From: Piliocolobus tephrosceles
Lineage: Eukaryota > Chordata > Mammalia > Primates > Cercopithecidae
Length of the DNA stretch: 64,000 nucleotides
Assembly: GCF_002776525.5 (NCBI RefSeq)
Contig: NC_045434.1
Span: 112,368,393-112,432,392, forward strand
Reading direction: 5' to 3'
Shown here: in pieces, positions 31,536 through 45,300 of the stretch
How the letters are laid out: every line of letters begins with the position of its first letter
How positions within the stretch are numbered: the first letter of the stretch is position 1
Made by a program: the position numbers and the translations under genes
Notes under the pieces: generated by a model
Databases searched by the model: none
The model's input: the letters and a program-made list of their open reading frames with translations, nothing else
Told to the model about the DNA's origin: nothing

Positions 31536-34060
31536 TATCAGTCTGACTAACTCCAAAACCCTAAACTCCTTCCACTAAACTACTCTGCCTTATGAGCTGA
31601 CTACTATGAATTTAAGGCATTTCAATTTTTGCACCGAACAAATATATATTGACATATTGAGGACCTAATGAAGACAAGGAACTATCCAGGACATAGGAAA
31701 TACAAACAAACCAGAACCCTGTCCTCTTGGAGCATGTACTCTAGCAAAGGAAGGCCAAACTAAGCAGCTAAAGTAATAAAATATGTCGAGTGTTGCTAAA
31801 TGTTATGAAGAAAATTGGAGTGATAGGAGAGAACACAGCTGTTAGGGACGACCTCTCTGGCAACCAGATGCTTGAGCAAAGGCCTAAGGGAAGTGAAGAA
31901 GTGCATCCTTTGGAAACCTAGGAAAAGAACATACAAACAGAAGGAAAAGGAAGTACAAAGGCCCTGAGGAGGGAGCAGCTTGGTTAGAACAGCCTGTGCA
32001 CTTATGCCCCCAGCAGCAGGGAGTGTTGGTGGTTGACAGCTCCTGCTCAGTCTCTCACGGACCTGCCCTTGGCTCATGAGAGCTGCCTGGCTCAAAGTCA
32101 TACCTGCTCCCTGGGCCACCTACATCCAGTGATTGGTGGATAAAGGAATGTTAGTGCTCCTGGCCCGGATTCAGGACAACTCTGCAGGGGAGGTCTGGAT
32201 GGTACACCATGGTGTACACCAGGACAACAGAGGCACCTAGGGTGCAACATTTAAGGAAGTTTGCTGAAGCCCACAGTTCCAGAGGCAGGCAGCACAAACC
32301 CCTCAAGTGGGTCATTGGGAATGACGGTAAACAGGGCCAGTCATGTTCAGTCACTTGTGTGCAGGCACAGAGTAGACAGAGAGTTGTTTCTAACTTGGAT
32401 TGGGGTATTACTAGACAAGTGTGATGGAGACCGCAGCAAGGGAGTTAAGAGTGTTTACAAGAATGTGATTTATAACATTGTACAGTGGAAACTAAGCTGG
32501 GTAAGCAAGAAACTGTGGTTTGTAATACTTCACTGCAATGGAGGCTAAAAGTGCTGCAATGGAATGAAAAGTTGGCAGGATAGAATGGAATAGAATGGAG
32601 ACCCAAGGGAGTTAAAGAATTGTTGTAGAGTATCTTAGAGAAAGTAAGCAGGAAATATAGGAGTTGGTGATTAGAGAATGGGATGCTTGAAATGGAAACC
32701 ATGGAGAAGTGCCAGTTATTGATGATGGCCAGGTCTATGATGTAACCACGGGAACTGACAGCCAAGGTCAGATGGAGAAAAAAATCATTGGAGGTCAGGA
32801 GTTCAAAAAATTGAGAGTTCTGAGTATTGGAAGGATTGTTCAATGGGTATTGGAATCACTAAGAATTATGGCAAGAGTGGTGAAAGAGGTATTGAGCCAT
32901 CTATTAAACTCTATAAGTATTAAAATATTAGGGGAATATCTTTCAGGTATGGATAACTGAGGGACAGTAGATGGTACAATCTGATGACATGTGTTTTATA
33001 GGACTTAGAGGATTCAGGAAAGAGAGAGAAACAATGGTCTGGAAGTACAATGATTTTAAAGAAATGAATTAGGAAAGATAATTATTGTGTTAGCAACCAC
33101 CTCTGGCTAATGTTAACTTTTTGGTTGTCAAAATAAGTAATGAGTGTTATCACTGAACTGTTCCATCAGGAAACAATGCAAATAAAGCGGTTGCTTTTGT
33201 AATATGAATTTGCTTTAAAGCTTTGAATGACTAAATTTACCAGCTGTCTGAAATTCTCCCTTCAGGAATGAGATTCCGCAAAGCAGTGAATGCATAAATT
33301 TTGATATTGAAGGGAATGGAGCTAAGACAACCAAGAGAGGAAGAAGCTATGAGAGTAAGTCTATTTAAACATTATTAGTGTACTAATAAGGTAATACCAA
33401 GAAATTTAAGATTAGTAAATAATGCAAAGGCCAGGAGAGGGACTGAAAATAAAACATAAAGATAAGAGTCTGGAATGGAAGAGGGAGAAAATGTGAGGAT
33501 GCTCCATACAAGAATCATACATTTTCCAGCCCACACATACCTGTGTCCATGCTTCCTGACACCCAACCTCCTTCACTAAGCTCACACACACTATTTTAGC
33601 TTCTGTTACTTGGTATGCAATTCCAGATATCAAAACTGTGATTAGTCAGGATTAGGTTTTGCTGAGAGTGGACAGAAAACCTGTAACAGTGGCTTAACCA
33701 GAAGTTTGTTCCTGATATAAAATGGTAGAGGCAAAGCTCCCAGGAGTGGCATGGCAATTCTATTCCACAGAGTCTTGAGAGACCCAGGCTCCTTTTTCCT
33801 CTTTAGTCTGCCATCCCTAGGATGAGGCCCTCCTTCTTCTTGGTCCAAGATAAAGTTCCGGTTATCACATCAAAGTTCTAAGCAGCAGAATTCAGTGAGA
33901 GGAGATAGAAGAGACTAATGATACATGCCAGCAATCTCTATTGCGGAACAATTGGCAGTCAACCACACAAATGAATGAATAAATGAATGTGATCTGGTGC
34001 ATAGGTAGATTAGCCAACAGCAGAATTTAAGACATGTAACAGAAAGATATAGAGAGAGGT
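31536..34060. other. Intergenic stretch without recognised genes
   Basis: Around 31800-31990 and 32400-33010 the sequence resembles a degraded ancient interspersed repeat (GAGCAAAGGCCTAAGGGAAG, AGTACAAAGGCCCTGAGG) whose family I cannot assign. A 16-bp perfect palindrome lies at 32202-32217. No coding exon or RNA gene was identified. Confidence 0.6.
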
Positions 34061-34290
34061 GGCCAGGTGCGGTGGTTCACACCCATAATCCCAACACTTT
34101 GGGAGGCCAAGGCAGGTGGATCACTTGAGCCTAGGAGTTTGAGACCAGCCTGGGCAACATGGAGAGACCCCATCTCTACCAAAAATATAAAAAATTATCT
34201 GGGTGTGATGGTGTGTGCATGTAGTCCCTGCTACTCGGGAGGCTGAGGTGGGAGGAGTGCTTGAGCTCAGGGAGGTCAAGGCTGCAGTGG
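34061..34290 (+). mobile_element. Alu, 3'-truncated
   Basis: Starts GGCCAGGTGCGGTGGTTCAC and breaks off after AAGGCTGCAGTGG without a poly(A) tail. Confidence 0.92.
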
Positions 34291-34562
34291 ATATGAATAT
34301 GAAATGAATATGGAGATGGAGTAGGAACTTCAGAAACTAGTAAAGATTTGAAGTAGCCATTGTAGGGGATATAAAAAATAAATGTTTAGGGATATAGGAG
34401 GAATATAGAGTAGGATTAACTGTCCAGGAAAAAATTGGAAATAGCAAGATTTTTAGTGGCCCTCATTCATAACGTAGTCTTCCACCGTGCCCTTATATCA
34501 CCTTTCTGCTGAGGGCAGACCATTTCCACCAAAAAAAAGGATTTGTATAAAACTTCCTTTTT

Positions 34563-34866
34563 GGGCTAGGCATGGTATCTCATGCCTGTAATCCCGGCAC
34601 GTTGGGAGGCCAAGGTGGGAAGATTACTTGAGCCCAAGAGTTTCAGACCAGCCTGGGCAACGCAGTGAGACCCCATCTCTACAAGGAATACAAAAAATTA
34701 ACCAGGTGTGATGGTGCGTGCCTGTAGTCTCAGCTACTTGGGAGGCTGAGGCGGGAGGATCACTTGAGCTCGGGAGATTGAGGCTGCAGTGAGCCATGAT
34801 CATGCCACTGTACTCCAGCCTGGGCCACAGAGCAAGACCATATCTCAAACAAACAAAGAAACAAAC
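34563..34866 (+). mobile_element. Alu (AluJ-like)
   Basis: Starts GGCTAGGCATGGTATCTCAT and ends in an (AAAC)n-type tail. Confidence 0.93.
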
Positions 34867-34869
34867 CCC

Positions 34870-35609
34870 ACTTTTTTATCACAAACAAACTCCACTTTTT
34901 TTCTTCCTTTCTCAAATTAAGTAGATGATATTTTCTTGCTGGTACTAAAAAGGATAAACAGATTAAAAACTCAATGTTAGAAAAGATCAGGAAGACCCTT
35001 ACTGATCAGGGATTCCTGATTATTACAATAAAAGAAACCAGACTTAGGCTCCTGGATCCCAGGGAAGAGAAACTCAGGCCACCTTAAGGAAAACAAAAAT
35101 TGCAAGGATATCCACTGACCAGAGTAGGAAAAAACTAGAAAGCCAGCAGGAAATAAGGTAGCTTCAGGGTCTGGTGACTCTTTTACATGGTTACTGTTAT
35201 AAGACAACTATGCATCTTGTCCACTCTTATAAGGACTGCCCAATTCTTAGTTTTCAGTCAAAATTCTGAAAGAAGCCTGTCTGATTCACTTACATAATTC
35301 TCAACAAACTTCTTGGGCTGAGCCCTTTATACTAAACTACTTCATCAGCTAGCCAAAGGAGGCAGCATCCATATGATTGGCATCATTTTTTAATACATTG
35401 TATCACTCAGCGTCCAGTCCAGAGACAGAAAACAGGCAGTAATTCCAAGAGGGAAAGTTTGAAACAAACAATTATTAACTAGTAATGGGGTTAACTACTA
35501 AAGGTAAAGAGAACTCTAAAAAAAATACAGTAATAGTGGATGTAGGGAGCAGCCACTACCTCTAGTGCTGAGGCAGAGGGCCCAAGAAAAGAACAAATTT
35601 GGGGGAAGT
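34870..35609. other. Intergenic stretch, nothing recognised
   Basis: About 740 nt. It may contain the edge of an ancient repeat near 35400-35560 (CAGTCCAGAGACAGAAAACA). No gene is seen. Confidence 0.5.
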
Positions 35610-35931
35610 GGCCGGGCACAGTGGCTCACATCTGTAATCTCAGCACTTTGAGAGGCCAAGGAGGGAGGATTGCTTGAGGCCAGGAGTTCGAGACCAGCTT
35701 GGAAACACAGTAAGAACCCCGTCCTTATGAAGAAAAATAAAAATCAGCCAGTTGTAGGGGCACCCGCCCATAATCCTTCCTAACCACTCAGGAGGCTGAG
35801 GGTGGAGGATGGCTTGAGCCCTGGTTGAGTCTGCAGCGAGCTATGATTGCGCCACTGCACTCCAGCCTGGGTGACAGAGCAAGGCTCTAAAACAACAACA
35901 ACCGAAAAAACAAAAAACAACAAACAAAAAA
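35610..35931 (+). mobile_element. Alu (old)
   Basis: Starts GGCCGGGCACAGTGGCTCA and ends with an (AAC)n/(AAAC)n tail. Confidence 0.92.
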
Positions 35932-37822
35932 TGAAAACATTGGGAGACGTTCCCTTGCAAGACTGAGATTCAGACCTTGTTGGCGAGGGTGCAGTTGTGA
36001 AGCTGAAGGTTGGAGTTGGAGAGCAGACGTGTCAACAAAAGTAGCTAGGAGGCCACCCACTGGGATGCCACTGAGACTTACTAGGAAATCTGTGAGGTCC
36101 TGCTGAAATTCCTGGGCAGCTGCCTGCTGGAGCACTAGCAAACTTGCTGGGAAGCTGGCAGGGGGACTTGTGGACGGGGAAACTCCCACTTCTCTCGATG
36201 AGATGCTACTGAAATTTGCTGGGGGATATGTATTGCTGGGTGCTCTACATGCCAGTGGCCCCTACACAATGGAGAAGCAAAAAGAGAAAAGAAAGCACAC
36301 CTCTCTGCCGCAGCTCCCTGCAGCATGCTCCACTGACAAGCTTAACATTATGCCGGCTGGCAACAGCAAAACGTTTAAAAGGCCTAGCTCCAGAATCACG
36401 AAGCAGGGAAATGAAAGGTGAATGTGGAGCTAGAAAATGTATAGATAACTGGCACATCCAAAAATCACTGGCTGTCCCTGCACAAGTTTCGGCGTAACTC
36501 ATGGAACACTTCATTCAGGACATGTTCACTGAACCAGTACCTGGATTGGCTGGATGAGTGTTGCATTTAAGACATTCCCTCTATTGGTATAGTCGAATAT
36601 CCAGGACACTGACTTCAAAATTTCTAAATAAGAGGGAAGGAGAAGACAAGAGGTCTTCCCTTGCATTTGCTCAGCAAGCACTGCTTGTTTTCACTTACAT
36701 TATATGTTTATTTTGGATGTCAGGGATTTACAGCTGATGGGATTTGTTGGAAGGCGGGGGCAGGGATGTGTGTGACTAATTGCACTGACTCAACAAATAG
36801 AGAAATAATTCAGCTTCAGAACGGCCAGAACAAGAATCAGCCAAGGAAAACCAACTGAAGATTGATGGACTTTAAGTATCTGCAGATCAGGGAAGCTTAT
36901 GTGACGATTTCTTTGCAATTAAGTAGTTCCTTTTCCAATCCTTGTGGCAAAAACTCAGGGCTTACATGAAATACTGTTAAGGTCAGTTCTCTGTTTATAC
37001 AATAGGCTGAAAAGGCACCCCTCACCCCCTAACACACACACCTGGATACATATCTGTGCAACACATTGTGGATCATGATTATGTAAACAGAAATCTTTGA
37101 ATATCAATGCTCTGAGAAATCAAATAACGAATTTTTAGTCAGCCATGATGCTAACATTTTCCAGTTGTGTTCTTACTGTCATGCAGTTTCCCACAATAAC
37201 AAATGTTGATAGACAATGGTCCCAATAAATGCCATTTCAGAGGTATTTGCAAAGTGCTGTGGGACTTTATAGGATGGAATGACGGAGAGGGAATTTCACA
37301 GTGACACTACCAAGAAGTGTTTCCTGCCACATGAAATCATCTCTACTTTGAGGTCCTATAATTTAGTCATTCAAGGCTGATTTCAGTATTTACATAATAG
37401 AATCAAACTAGGGCCAGAATCAACACCCATCAGTTGGCCAATATCACCTGAGAACTGGTCAACTAGTTAGTGTTTAAGGTTGCACGCTGGCATCAGTTGA
37501 AAGATGTATGAACTGCCAGTGGTGGGACCTCATCTCTACTAACCAAAAGCTTTATATTCATAAAGGACAACTTTTAGGGAAGAGATTACCATTGCCATTT
37601 TTTCTCCCTCTGCACCTTTAAGTGAAAAAACAAAATAGGTACTGCCTTTGGAAGTAACTGCCTAAGTACTCTTAGGAACTTAAATTTCTGGTTTATTATG
37701 CTATTAATTTCCAAATACTGTACATCTAAGCATAGCTTAAAAAAAAATCGGTTAATGAGCAGAACCAAAGTCCTAGGGCAGTTCGTGAGTTCCTTTGAAA
37801 TTACACACAAATTTTAGGGTAC
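35932..37822. other. Intergenic stretch, nothing recognised
   Basis: About 1.9 kb without a recognised repeat or gene. The repeated phrase ACTTGCTGGGAAGCTGGCAG / AAATTTGCTGGGGGATA near 36140-36235 suggests an old repeat I cannot name. Confidence 0.5.
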
Positions 37823-38403
37823 TTTTTTTTTTTGAGACAGTCTCCGTCACCCAGGCTGGAGTGCAGTGGTGAGATCTTGGCTCACTGCAAACTCTGCCTC
37901 CCAGGTTCTAAGCGATTCTCCTGCCTCAGCCTCTGGAGTAGCTGGGATTACAGGCATGCACCACCACGCCCGGCATATTTTGTTTTTATTTTTTGAGATG
38001 GAGTCTTGCTCTGTCGCCCAGGCTGGAGTGCAGTGGCTTGATCTCAGCTCACTGCAACCTCTGCCTCCTGGGTTCAAGCGACTCTACCTCAGCTTCCCAA
38101 GTAGCTGGGACTACAGGTGTACGCCGCCACACCCGGCTTTTTGTATTTTTAGTAGAGACAGGGTTTCACCGTGTTAGCCAGGTTGGTCTCGAACTCCTGA
38201 CCTCGTGATCAGCCCGCCTTGGCCTCCCAAAGTGCTGGGATTACAGGTATGAGCCACTGCACCTGGCCCACATTTTGCTTTTTTTAGTAGAGATGGGGTT
38301 TCACCATGTTGGCAAGGCTGGTCTCAAACTCCTGATCTCAGGTATCTACTGGCCTCAGTCTCCCAAAGTGCTGGGATTATAGGCATGAGCCACCGCACTT
38401 TGC
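37823..38403 (-). mobile_element. Outer Alu of a nested Alu pair
   Basis: Reverse Alu whose halves lie at 37823-37981 and 38271-38403. GGGTACTTTTTTTT borders it at 37817-37830 and again from about 38405, consistent with a target-site duplication. Confidence 0.9.
37982..38270 (-). mobile_element. Inner Alu inserted into another Alu
   Basis: Reverse full-length Alu from TTTTTTGAGATGGAGTCTTG to GCACCTGGCC. It splits the outer Alu at its middle A-rich region, with CATATTTTG before and CACATTTTG after as a near-perfect target duplication. Confidence 0.9.
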
Positions 38404-38710
38404 GGGGTACTTTTTTTTAGACAGGATTGTAGCTTTCATCAGATTCCTAAAAATTGGGTCCAGAACTCAAAAGTTAAGAACCATTGCCTTAGAGGAACTG
38501 AGAAACTAAACCAGAATAAGAGATAAACAGGGCAACATCAAAATGAACATTTTATATTAAAAGTTTGATTGATGACATACTAGCCCATGTATAGAATTTA
38601 ATTGCAAACATTAAAAATAGGCAAAGATATTAATACATGGAAAGGTGAAATCATTTCAGTGAGTTCAAAACTGAAGGATGCTAATTGTATTAAGCTGTAT
38701 TAAAATTTTT

Positions 38711-38914
38711 AAAAATTATACTTTAAGTTCTGTGCATAAATTATACTTTACGATACATGTGCAGAACATGCAGGTTACCTAGGTATATGTGTGCCATGGT
38801 GGTTTGCTGCACCCATCAACCCGTCACTTACATTAGGTATTTTTCCTAATGCTATCCCTCCCACCTCCGACAGGCCCCAGTGTGTGATGTTCCTCTTGTG
38901 TCCCAATGTTCTCG
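38711..38914 (-). mobile_element. L1P-type 3' end fragment
   Basis: Reverse L1 tail: TTATACTTTAAGTTCTGTGC, TACATGTGCAGAACATGCAG, GGCCCCAGTGTGTGATGTTC. Confidence 0.88.
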
Positions 38915-39080
38915 TTTCAAGAAATGTGAGATGTCTTTCATAGCCACTTGTTTTCCCAGTTTCTTAGGAAGTCACTCTCCAAATAAATCATGCATATATA
39001 TAGCAATAACTAGCACAATTTACATGTTCTCACACCTACCATAATTTTCCTCAAAAGCAAACATATTTACAAATCATAAG

Positions 39081-39408
39081 GGCTGGGCGTGGTGGCTCAC
39101 ACCTGTAATTACAGCGCTTTGGGAGGCTGAGGTGGGTGGATCACTTGAGGCCAGGAGTTCAGGACTAGCCTCGGCAACATGGTGAAATCCCATTCCTACC
39201 AAAAATACAAAAAATTAGCTGGGTCTGGTGGCATGCACCTGTGGTCCCAGCTACTCAGGAGGTCAAGGTCGGAGGATCACTTGAACCAGGGAATGGAGGT
39301 TGCAGTGAGCAGAGACTGCATCACTACACTCCAGTTTGGGTGACAGAGCCAGGCCCATCTCAAAAAAACAAAAACAAAAACAAAAACAAACAAAAACAAA
39401 AAAACCAC
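39081..39408 (+). mobile_element. Alu with (CAAAAA)n tail
   Basis: Starts GGCTGGGCGTGGTGGCTCAC. The tail has expanded into CAAAAA repeats at 39361-39408. Confidence 0.94.
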
Positions 39409-39409
39409 A

Positions 39410-41504
39410 AGAAAACAAATATAGTGACTATCATCAAACTATCAAGGTGATAGTTCACCTCCATTTGAAATAATTTAAATTTTCCACATTTTACCTAAAA
39501 TACAGTCAAATAAACATTTCACATGGAACCATATCCAAAGCAGTAGCACCCTAATTTAGGTATGTTAAAAACGGATTTTCAACACAAGACAAATCTAGTG
39601 GCTCTCATATTATACAATAGATTTTTCTAACTTCTGGGTGTCTATAGTACTAATTCACTTGATGCTCAATTTAAAACACAATGGAATTTTCTTTAAAAAG
39701 AAAAAAGCGTATCACTTTTGGATGAATTCATTTAATGAGATTTTTCTAAAATGGAGTGGTACAAATGTTAAGCCCACATATGAAGGACTCTTGCAAGTGT
39801 ACTCATTTGCTCCATTTAACACTTTTGCAAGGTGGCTTCTGAGTGAGCATTAGTTGGCCAGTATAACCAGTGAGATAAAACAAACGTGAATGTGCGTGCC
39901 AGGTTCACTACACTGTCACAACACTCAGTTTTAGCCCTGGCACTGACAACATTACTTTGGGCCTCTATTTTCTTTTCTAAAAAGAACTGGGTGAATTATC
40001 TTAAAGAATTTCCTTCAAGTCCAAATTTTAAAAAATGCTAACATATTGTCCAAGTAAAAGGTATCCCAATAAACATCTTTGACATGGAACAAATTAATCA
40101 AGTGACACATGTAACAACCACTGACAAACGGAACTGCCATTACCAAGAATTCTAATAAAGATTATTGATTACCACATGCCCAATCCCAGTCTCTGCATTT
40201 CTTTAAAATCCACTTGTCATCTGGGAACTAAGACATCCCTGTACACAAAGTGTGACTCTACTGACATTTCGTCAATTTACACAAAAAAAAAGTTTAAAAA
40301 AAAAAAATTAACAAATGGGGGAAAAGCCAAGACCCAGGATAAAGGATTTAATCCAGTATTTATTCCACACTCATGATGGTTCTCTGTAATCAGAATACAA
40401 GTCATAAGAACAATCTATCAAATTTGCTGATAGTCTTAAATAATGCAGCACAGCATTACTTTTAATACTCCTCTGTTCTAGATTAAGTTTAAAAACTCAA
40501 ACAGCAATCTCCATTATCAATAAAAAAAGTTTGGAATTTTAAAAAAAGGACACTATATCAAGCTGTTTCATAATTTAAGGATTTTCCATTTATAAAAATG
40601 CTTTGGAAGCTTGAGGCTTGAATCTGTTTCTCTACTCATTTGCCCCACCCTCTCCCAATTACATGTTAGTATAGGGTTCTGCAAGAATGCTAGGCTTTAG
40701 ACATTAATTTTTTTCTTTAATATAGTACTTTAAAATCTGAGAAAGAATTCAAGAAAAAAAGATTACATGTCATGTACTTTTTCAAATAAAAAAGGAAAAC
40801 TAAGTGAATAAATTTTAGGCATACTAAGTGTCCCTTTGAGGTAGAATGCTAAAAGGACTTTTGATGAAATCACAGCCTAAAAACCTCTGCATCAGAAACT
40901 AACTTCTCATAAATTCTCTCTAAAGGTAACTGTGGAGAATATTAAGTGTAACATATTAACAAGAGCCTTCCAAGATAATATACAGTGGACAAGAATGTTA
41001 ATCCTACAATGCTGCCTTCATGTATATTGGCAGCACGTATTTCTCCTATAACAGACATCCAAGTTCCATTCTCAAAGTCTTTAGCATTCTATTACGAAAA
41101 GCACAGCCATGCTAACTTCAGTACACAAACCATAATCCCACACCTACAAAACAAAAATAGATTAGTGGCAGTTTATTGCCTTATACAAATTTAACCAACA
41201 TGGCAACCATGCCAAAGGAATTAAAACATTTTCAGGACATATGTACAGACTGTACATTTCAAAAACAAACAATAAAAATGCAAGAACAATCTGTGCATCA
41301 TGTATCAAACTTAACAATTGGGTGAAAACACCAATGCAATAAATGGAATTACAAAGGCACTTCCCTACACAAAAGAGGAAATGAAAATGCAGCCTACAGG
41401 GAGAGCTTGAGGAGTGCGAACTACTGCACAATCTCAACTTGGGGGAAAAAAAGCAGATTTAATCATTTATAGGATTCAATGTGATCCACTTTTACAAAAT
41501 ATTT
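39410..41504 (-). other. PRPF38B: PRPF38B 3' UTR and downstream flank
   Basis: Unique, A/T-rich sequence without Alu or L1 follows the PRPF38B stop on the minus strand. The 3' UTR certainly begins at 41504, but where it ends cannot be fixed from sequence alone. Minus-strand AATAAA at 40359-40364 or 41172-41177, or ATTAAA at 40716-40721, are candidate poly(A) signals. Confidence 0.6.
40359..40364 (-). terminator. PRPF38B: Candidate poly(A) signal AATAAA for PRPF38B
   Basis: TTTATT on the plus strand reads AATAAA on the minus strand, about 1.1 kb after the stop codon. Other candidates exist at 41172-41177 and 40716-40721. The choice is not resolved. Confidence 0.35.
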
Positions 41505-42363
41505 TCACACAGTCTCATCTTTGTTTTTATGCTGTTTTTCTTGGCTCTCTCGTTCTATACTTTGGCTCCTTCGACGATCATGTTTGTCTGACTGGTCCTT
41601 ACTATCACTGTGATCTCGTTTGTGGGAACGTTCTTTGCTTCCACTACGCTTTCTAGATTTTTCTTTGCTGGGACTATGTTCCCGTTTTTTTGATTTTTCA
41701 ACACTGTCAGTTCTTCCTTGACTACCACTTCGACTTCGTTTATTTGATTTTTCTTTACTTTCATTTTTATGCTTACTTGATTTCTCTTTGCTTCTACTTC
41801 TACTTCGTTTCCCTGCATTTCTACTTCGACTCCTACTTCTGTGTTTCCTCTCTCTGCTTCTGCTTCTACTGTGTTTTTTCTCTTTCTTGGAATCTTTTTT
41901 GTCATCTCTGTGCCGCCTATCATCTTTGTCTTCTTTATGTTTCTTTTCTTCTACCTCTCCCCTACTTCTCTGTTCCTTGGACCTTTCTCTTGATCGCTCT
42001 CTCTCTTTTTCTCGGTCATTTCCTCTTTCCTTATCATAGTCACGATCTCGTCTTCTACCTCTCTCATTTTCTTTCTCTCTTTCTCGATCCCTGTCCCTTC
42101 TATCCCCTTTCCTATCACGACTTCGACTGCGACTTCTATGCCTTTCCCTACTTCTGCTGCGTCTGCGTTCTAACCCCCGGTCCATACTTCGGGATCTTCG
42201 CCGTTCTTTCTCCCTTTCTTTGGCTTCACGCTCTAGTCGCTGGCGTTCTTTCTCTCTTTCTAATTCTCTGTCAAAACTAGAAGACCCATGGCCCTCCCGA
42301 TGATGACTTCTACTTCTTGATCTTCTTGGGGACCTCCGTGGACTCAGAGATCTCCTTGGAGAC
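41505..42363 (-). CDS. PRPF38B: PRPF38B coding exon 6 (RS domain and stop)
   Basis: 859 coding nt, residues 261-546, starting with the split Arg codon and SPRRSLSPRRSPRRSRSRS, ending HKNKDETV and TGA at 41505-41507. Extremely rich in Arg, Ser, Glu, Lys and Asp, with RS dipeptides, an RD/RE-rich stretch and KEKS(S/R)KRS-type repeats. Acceptor CCTTAG. Confidence 0.97.
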
Positions 42364-45300
42364 CTAAGGAAGGCGGAGGGAGAAAGAAAATTTCAATGAA
42401 TAAAACATGAAATTCTTTTCATAGTAATTTTCAACAGCATTATTTATTCAGGTCCTCATGTTTAAGTCCATGTCAAGAATCATTAAAGCAAAAAAGTTTA
42501 TTGTTCTCATTTACAGATGCATAATGTTAGAGAAAAAGCCCTGAAAAGAAGAAAATAATCTTTGGGGGGTAAAAGTGACAAACTAATAAAATAAACAGTA
42601 AAATTCCTAACAACTTACTATTTCTCAGAACCATTAACTTTGTATAAAGCATATATAAAAAATAAGCATAATTCAAGAGTGACATTACCTTGAACGTCTG
42701 CGTTCAACATGTCTGTCTATTTCCTCAGCACCTTCCTTCCCATCTTTCTTGATTTTTCTAGGTCGGGTTTTAATCTGCTGATCAATATTCTTTTGAACTG
42801 GAACTGGAATTCTTGGAAACAAGGTAGAAAACCACTCCAGTTTTGTGAGAAAAGATCGTAGCATTTCTCCAATGGTCATTACACAGCCTCCACCAGCCTT
42901 CACATCTAGGTCCTACAGAAACACAAAAGATACCCTAGCCGTCAAAAAAAGTATTTCCATATATATATTAATACTATAAAAATATTACCATCTTGGGAAT
43001 CTCAATACAAAAAAAAACTAACAGAAAAATTTTATTTTCGTATCCTAATCTGACAATGAATGAACAGAAATATTTGGGCTTAGTGTGTGCATGCAGGTGA
43101 GAACAAACCCTGCAGCCTCACGGGCATAAAGGGAACTGATCTCACTCAGTTAACAATATGAAAAAGCCCCTTTCATTTCTAAACTACGTGGAACGATTGA
43201 CTTAAATTTACATTCCACATACCTACTATGTATTTATTTCTGTGGACATACTTGCACACATCAGATACCTTGCACCATAACCTAGCTACATATCATCTAC
43301 TTTAGATAATTCCTGTCTAACGGTTATCTTTCAACAGCTCTAATATAAAATGAAGCCCTAATAAAACTGGAAGCAATAGCAAACCAACTGCCATGAAGCA
43401 GTGAGGTTTCTAATTTAGTTATGTAGAAAATAAATAAATGAACAAATAATTGGAAACGCATAATCCATGATGACCATTGTCTCTGAAAAGGGTCATTACC
43501 GCATGAAGGCCTTCTTGCTATGCCCTCTCACAGCTCAGGACATGTTAGTCAGCTATTGTCAGTCCCAAACCTATAGTGCAAGCACACAAGGAAAGTGAGA
43601 TTTGTTATCTAAACAGGAAAACAAGAGCTAAAGGTAAAACTGCTTGCACTCACACACATTTAAGTGTTCAGATATACAGTATATCCAAATATAATCGCTG
43701 CAGATATCTAAGGAAGAAAACAATAAGTTAGCTTAAATAGAGGACCTCAGATTTGTAAACACAATAAAAAACATAAAATAGAGGCATCCAGAAACAAAAC
43801 CAATACAACACCAATTATGAAGAGGAACATGCTTTTTTAAAGACAGAAGAGAGAAGTGCTTCAGTATGAAAAACTCATCTAAAGATAAAAAACCCTTAAA
43901 GATTGTGATTTAAAACGTTTTGCTTCTTCTGAGTTATTAAGTAACTCAGTTAACAGGCAAAAAAAAAAAAAAAAAAAAAAGTAGAGAAAAATAAAAATTC
44001 TCCATGTCTAAACGAGATCTTTTTTTTAAGGTGTGCATGTAATAACAAAACACAATAGATTTCCATTAGAACCATCCTTAAATTCAATAAATTCTTCGGA
44101 TGGACTCTGTAAATAGGCTACTGACACACAGCACTCAAAGTCTTTATGAACCTTAAAACACAAAATAGCAGAGTGGGTAGACAAATGGACAATACAGCTC
44201 ATCATTTCATTTTTGAAATGCTGGACTTCATCATGTAAGTAAATTAATGCATATATGACATTTTGTTTTGAGAAAGGGTCTTACTCTGTTACCCAGGCTG
44301 GAGTGCAGCGGCAATGATCTTGGCTCACTGAAAATTCCACCTGCTGGACTCAAGTGATCTTCCCACCCCTGCCTCCCAAGTAGCTGGGACTAATAAGATG
44401 GATACCTCTATGCTCCGCTAATTTTTAAACTTTTTTTTTTTTTTTTAGAGATGAGGTCTCACTATATTGCTCAGGCAGGTCTTAAACTCTCAAAGTGTTG
44501 GCATTACAAGTATGAGCCACCATGCCCAGCCAATGCATACACAATTTATTTTTTATTATTCTCCTCTAGCATATGCATGCCTATATGATTTAAATCTTAG
44601 TATTTCAGATTTAATTTCAAATTACAATTTTTAAAAATTCTTTTTTAAAGGTACATGTGGTGTACTAGGAGTCAGACAGCTGGAATTAAAATTTTGTCAC
44701 CTTGAACAAGTCATCCAAACACTTAGCCTATTTATGTAACACCCAGTTCTTCAATTCAGCACTTCTATGCAAGTGGGAATACTGATATTTGGAAGAAGTT
44801 AGAGGGTGAAGAACTGAAATGTTCCAGAAGAAACAAAAGCTACAATTAGTATTCCATGTGCATGTATTTTATTATCACCTCGATCTTGAGCATGCCCCAT
44901 CTTGAAAAATCACTATTAACTATACAATTCAGGATCAATGCAATACACAGAACATAATTAAGAAGAGAAAAATTTCCAATAATTACCAAACACATTTAAA
45001 CAATTTTAAAACAAGAAAATAAAACTTCAGAAATTTACCCTGAAATATATAAAAGCCATCAGGTCTCAGTAAAAGGATATTAATTCCAAAAGTATCTGAC
45101 TGAAATAAATTTAACTACAGGAAATTCTTGAAGACATTAAACCACCAATAAATAAAAGATAATAAAAATATGAGAGTAATCAGAAGAAAACAAATTATTA
45201 CCCTTGTTGACATACCTCTTCATCATCAAGGAAGGATTCAAACCAGTCCCATAGATCTGTAGGGGGCTGTGTATATCTAGAATTACAAAAGACTATTATT

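Noticed and set aside
41690..42280. 196-codon plus-strand ORF rich in Phe, Leu and Ser, opposite PRPF38B exon 6
   Set aside because: It is the antisense reading of the Arg/Ser/Glu repeat codons of the RS domain. Long open frames arise there from composition, and it has no family resemblance.
43929..43949. 8-bp inverted repeat CTGAGTTA/TAACTCAG with a 5-nt loop in PRPF38B intron 4
   Set aside because: Arms this short are expected by chance in a sequence of this size.
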